Shown in pieces: positions 5,433-8,074 of a stretch of DNA of 8,074 nucleotides (its first letter is position 1; every line of letters begins with the position of its first letter). The stretch comes from an uncultured Thermoanaerobacterales bacterium. Lineage in GTDB: Bacteria > Bacillota > Clostridia > Christensenellales > UBA1242. Location of the stretch: contig USTP01000043.1 of NCBI GenBank assembly GCA_900557695.1, forward strand, positions 1 to 8,074, in the 5' to 3' direction. The notes under the pieces are model-generated. The model was not told where the DNA came from. It searched no databases and saw only the letters and a list, made by a program, of their open reading frames with translations. The position numbers were made by a program, and so were the translations under genes.

Positions 5433-7423
5433 TAGCGGGCACCAAAACCCCCACCACCACCTCCACCTCCGCTAAATCCGCCACCGCCAAAGCCGCGGCC
5501 ACCAAAGCCTGTGAACCCACCTCTAGATTTTCCACTAGAAGTGAAGCCTTTGATGCTAGACGCGTGAAGTGAAGATTGAACTTTATTAACTTTATAAGTA
5601 AAGCTATTAAACAGGGCGTTAAACACTAAAATATCGGTTAATGGGCTACCAGCATTTGTTGCCCACTCAGGAACAGCTATTTCAATGCTTTCAAACTTTT
5701 TTATCCAAACATCAGACAAATCAAAAACATAGGCAAAAGGCAAAACATCAAAATAGTAGTTTGGGTTTTCTTCTGCAAAAGCCTTTATTTGCGAAACCTC
5801 GCACATTTTAATATATTTTTTAAAGCCAAGGGTTCTACCTTTTAAGCCCTCGCCACTCTCACTATATTTTGTTTCCCCCACCATAAATATGGTGGCAATT
5901 GCTGCAAAAATGAAAGCAACCAATAAAAAGTAGCAATTATCAACAGCGCTAAAACCAAATTTTATATATAGCATTAAAAGTATCACTAGTAAAAACGCGG
6001 TTAAGGTGATATTTACTACATATGCCCATTTATCTTTAGCATACATAATGCACGCCATAACAAATAGTGGCAAACACGCCAAAATAAGTTTAAATGTGAA
6101 AGCTTCAGGAACAAATCCGAAATATGCAGATGTTGTTATAAACAATAATATAGTTAGCAAAACCATGCCAGCAAAGATACACGAACTAATTATACCTTTA
6201 TTCTTCTTTGCCTTTGGCTCGTAAAGCGCTGTTTGCCCCTGAATGTTCTCACTTGTGCAAACAGCCCCGCTAGAAAGCATAAAGCTATGGTCTAGTTTAG
6301 AAACGCTAACTTTATTATTCCCCTTAAACAAGGCGTTAAACACGGCTCTAACATTTGCATTCTCGCTATCTAGAATATCTTTGTTTTTAATAAGCTCTAT
6401 TTCATCGCTTTCTGTTTGGTTTATATTTAAATAGCCCTTGTTTGCCAAATATACAATGGTTGCAATAATACCCTTGCTATCTGCCTTGCCACTATCAAAA
6501 AACTGTGCCCTAAGTGGCGTTAAACCCTCTGGAGCAATAAGCTCCACTGGCATAACAAGCTCTTTTCGCTGCTTATACTTAATAAAGCACAAAACGGCAA
6601 CTCCTATCATAAGCGCGCCTATTATAACCGCCGTAACCGACTGCCAAGTAACTACAGCCCCTCTATTGCTTAAATATCCATCGCTATACACTGCTCTAAA
6701 GGTTATGCCCTCTAGTGGACCAAGTTTTTGAATTGAGCCAGTTATAAGGTTGCCACTACTTTCAAAAGCAAGGCTAGTTGTAGAGCCAGCCTGACCCACA
6801 TACATTTGAATATTTTTAGCTTCCTCCACCTCGCCAGGAAGCGAGATGGTAAAGCTAATATTATACATAGTTAACAAACTTTCAGTTCCAACAAGGTTAA
6901 AGTAAACATCATCAAAACCTCTATTTTTGTCTGCCCCAAAGTCATAGGTATAGTGGATAATATAATCTCGCGTTTCGCCCACGGGGATATACCTATTTGT
7001 TTTTAAACCAATTGTTAAATAGCCAGAAACCTCATCAGGATAAAGGTTTAGCGTTTCGCCAAACTCCCCCTCACCTGAAACATCATAAATTCTTGCAACA
7101 AGAAGGGATGAACTAACGCCTCCATCTTCTGTGCTTCTATATGTTGTTGTGATATAAGGAATAAGCCTAACAACCTCTGTTAAATTAGACTGATTAAAGG
7201 TTACAGAAAAAGACTCTGTAACCTCAATAGTATTATTTTTAGAAACCGAGGCATCAATGTGAAGGCTATTTATAGTTATAACATCTTCCCTTTCATCGTA
7301 TGAAGAAAGATTGTAGCTGCTGTTTGAACTAAACAGCGATGGCACAAAGAAAACAAAAATGTATATAGCTAAAAACACCACGCCAACAATAATGCCAACA
7401 ATTAAAGACTTTTTATTTTTCAC
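5432..7423 (-). CDS. DUF2207 membrane protein with glycine-rich C-terminal tail
   Basis: The protein has 663 residues. An N-terminal membrane helix (about 7-29) is followed by a beta-rich extracytoplasmic region (about 45-250) typical of the N-terminal part of DUF2207 proteins. Next come a second membrane helix (about 261-282) and a winged-helix-like cytoplasmic stretch with 'APEGLTPLRAQFFDSGK' and 'IVYLANKGYLNI' (297-336). A cluster of membrane helices spans about 411-515. The conserved block GFKKYIKMCE...ENPNYYFDVLPFAYVF...W follows at 533-573, and the Gly-rich tail runs from about residue 631 to 663. The family's biochemical role is not established; it is known to sit beside lemA, as here. 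The start is GTG at 7423-7421, three bases after the lemA stop, with TAA immediately upstream in frame and no later Met near the N-terminus. No good ribosome binding site precedes it, so translation is probably coupled to lemA. Confidence 0.88.
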   Translation of the reverse strand: MKNKKSLIVGIIVGVVFLAIYIFVFFVPSLFSSNSSYNLSSYDEREDVITINSLHIDASVSKNNTIEVTESFSVTFNQSNLTEVVRLIPYITTTYRSTEDGGVSSSLLVARIYDVSGEGEFGETLNLYPDEVSGYLTIGLKTNRYIPVGETRDYIIHYTYDFGADKNRGFDDVYFNLVGTESLLTMYNISFTISLPGEVEEAKNIQMYVGQAGSTTSLAFESSGNLITGSIQKLGPLEGITFRAVYSDGYLSNRGAVVTWQSVTAVIIGALMIGVAVLCFIKYKQRKELVMPVELIAPEGLTPLRAQFFDSGKADSKGIIATIVYLANKGYLNINQTESDEIELIKNKDILDSENANVRAVFNALFKGNNKVSVSKLDHSFMLSSGAVCTSENIQGQTALYEPKAKKNKGIISSCIFAGMVLLTILLFITTSAYFGFVPEAFTFKLILACLPLFVMACIMYAKDKWAYVVNITLTAFLLVILLMLYIKFGFSAVDNCYFLLVAFIFAAIATIFMVGETKYSESGEGLKGRTLGFKKYIKMCEVSQIKAFAEENPNYYFDVLPFAYVFDLSDVWIKKFESIEIAVPEWATNAGSPLTDILVFNALFNSFTYKVNKVQSSLHASSIKGFTSSGKSRGGFTGFGGRGFGGGGFSGGGGGGGGFGAR

Positions 7424-7426
7424 TTA

Positions 7427-7993
7427 CTAAAATTCCACTTTAACATTTTTTCTTTCTTCAGGTGCATCAACTTCAAACATGGTTTTCTTTTCAAACTTAA
7501 ACCATTTTGCAATTATACTGCTTGGGAAAACCTCTATTTTATTATTAAAGTTTTTAACGCAAGCATTATAATACCTTCTAGAATTTGAAATTTCTGTTTC
7601 CAGATTCTTTAATTGATTTTGAAGGTCCATAAAGTTTGTGTTTGCCTTAAGCTCTGGGTAGCTTTCAGAAAGGGCAAATATGCTTTTCAAAGTGCCTGTT
7701 AGCATATTATCTGCCTTGCTTTTCTCTTCCATACTCGTTGCATTAACAGCCATATTTCTAGCAGCTATAACCTTTTCCAAGGTAGACTCCTCGTGCTTTG
7801 CATAACCCTTAACAGTTGCAACTAAGTTAGGAACAAGGTCGTAACGCTTTTTCATGCAAACATCCATGGTTGAGAAAGACTCTTCAACATCATTTTTCAT
7901 CTTAATAAGCTTGTTATAGGTAGAAATACCCCAAACAACAAGAATTATAACTAGCACAGCAATAACACCAAGTGCTATCCATAAACCCAACAT
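7427..7993 (-). CDS. lemA: LemA family protein
   Basis: The protein has 188 residues, the usual LemA length. A single N-terminal membrane helix (about 4-24) is followed by a long-helix domain. Family hallmarks are visible: RYDLVPNLVATVKGYAKHE (50-68), AARN (77-80), the core 'SESYPELKANTNFMDLQNQL' (109-128), LETEISNSRRYYN (131-143) and FPSSIIAKWFKF (156-167). LemA proteins are membrane-anchored and widespread, but their molecular function is poorly defined. Fusion or neighbourhood with DUF2207 or TPM-domain proteins suggests a shared envelope role. The start ATG at 7993-7991 has AAAGGAG (complement of 8001-8007) seven bases upstream. It is the first gene of a two-gene minus-strand operon with the DUF2207 gene. 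Its stop TAG is followed directly by an in-frame TAA. Confidence 0.96.
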   Translation of the reverse strand: MLGLWIALGVIAVLVIILVVWGISTYNKLIKMKNDVEESFSTMDVCMKKRYDLVPNLVATVKGYAKHEESTLEKVIAARNMAVNATSMEEKSKADNMLTGTLKSIFALSESYPELKANTNFMDLQNQLKNLETEISNSRRYYNACVKNFNNKIEVFPSSIIAKWFKFEKKTMFEVDAPEERKNVKVEF

Positions 7994-8000
7994 TTTTTAT

Positions 8001-8026
8001 CTCCTTTATTTGACAATTTTATTATA
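8001..8026 (-). promoter_or_regulatory. lemA leader: ribosome binding site and candidate -10 box; -35 lost at contig end
   Basis: Read on the minus strand, TATAAT (complement of 8021-8026) is a perfect -10 hexamer. It lies about 14 bases upstream of AAAGGAG (complement of 8001-8007), which is seven bases before the lemA ATG. The matching -35 would fall around 8043-8049, which is adapter sequence here, so the promoter cannot be confirmed from this window. Confidence 0.45.
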
Positions 8027-8029
8027 TAC

Positions 8030-8074
8030 CTGTCTCTTATACACATCTGACGCTGCCGACGATCTTACGCGTGT
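8030..8074 (-). other. Nextera adapter (Read 1 side) with i5 index, not genomic
   Basis: CTGTCTCTTATACACATCT (8030-8048) is the reverse complement of the Tn5 mosaic end. GACGCTGCCGACGA (8049-8062) is the reverse complement of the Nextera Read 1 arm. TCTTACGC (8063-8070) occupies the i5 index position, and GTGT (8071-8074) begins the P5 sequence. Genomic sequence ends at 8029. Confidence 0.98.

Noticed and set aside
5551..5561. Further copy of the CTAGACGC motif inside the DUF2207 gene
   Set aside because: The match is only about eight bases within coding sequence (around residues 619-622) and does not extend to the flanks seen in the real repeats.
6006..6731. Three plus-strand open frames of 63-97 residues
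   Set aside because: All lie antisense within the DUF2207 gene, which has clear family motifs on the minus strand. Their hydrophobic runs mirror its membrane helices.
8010..8015. Perfect -35 hexamer TTGACA on the plus strand near the right end
   Set aside because: The -10 that should follow about 17 bases on would be adapter sequence, and no downstream gene is visible. On the minus strand the same bases lie in the lemA leader.
25..8029. Alternative genetic code with TGA as Trp, suggested by no gene ending in TGA
   Set aside because: Only six stops are visible (five TAA, one TAG), which AT-rich bias explains, and Trp positions are TGG throughout the genes.

Overview
The window carries 8,005 bases of bacterial sequence (25-8029) between untrimmed Illumina Nextera adapter sequence at both ends (1-24 and 8030-8074). 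It therefore looks like an assembled contig, probably from a metagenome or draft genome. The DNA is AT-rich, genes start behind strong AGGAG/GGAGG ribosome binding sites, and codon use leans to AGA, AAA and TTA/CTA. The protein families fit a low-GC Gram-positive bacterium, probably of the Clostridia or a related uncultured Firmicutes lineage. That placement is inference, because no taxonomic marker gene is present.

Left block (27-3827, + strand): the tail of a MarR-type repressor overlaps the first of two ABC exporter half-transporter genes, and that gene overlaps the second. The three genes form a tight operon closed by a clear rho-independent terminator. The two ABC proteins are a matched pair. 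The first has Asp at the Walker B catalytic position and Gln at the H-loop. The second has a changed signature motif (SAGQ). Together they should form a heterodimeric multidrug-type exporter with one working and one degenerate ATP site, probably controlled by the MarR protein.

Middle (3828-5163, + strand): a single gene with its own leader encodes a 418-residue protein with a clear ferritin-like di-iron ligand set in its C-terminal half (E201, E231xxH234, E259, E286xxH289) and a weaker related pattern in its N-terminal half. Its start should be ATG 3907; the TTG at 3895 overlaps the ribosome binding site. A perfect 7+7 bp interrupted palindrome lies just upstream. The gene's function is unknown, and it is the least ordinary protein here.

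Convergent gap (5164-5431): no gene. It holds two 30-bp direct repeats 73 bp apart (29/30 identical) and a 131-bp long inverted repeat whose arms match over about 44 of 52 aligned positions. The right arm ends on the first base of the neighbouring gene's stop codon. It probably serves as a bidirectional terminator and may be a small non-autonomous mobile element.

Right block (5432-8029, - strand): a lemA gene followed by a DUF2207 membrane-protein gene with a glycine-rich tail, a pairing known in many bacteria. The two reading frames are in phase and separated only by TAG-TAA before a GTG start. The lemA promoter is cut by the right contig end. The ABC, ferritin-like and LemA blocks look like independent units.
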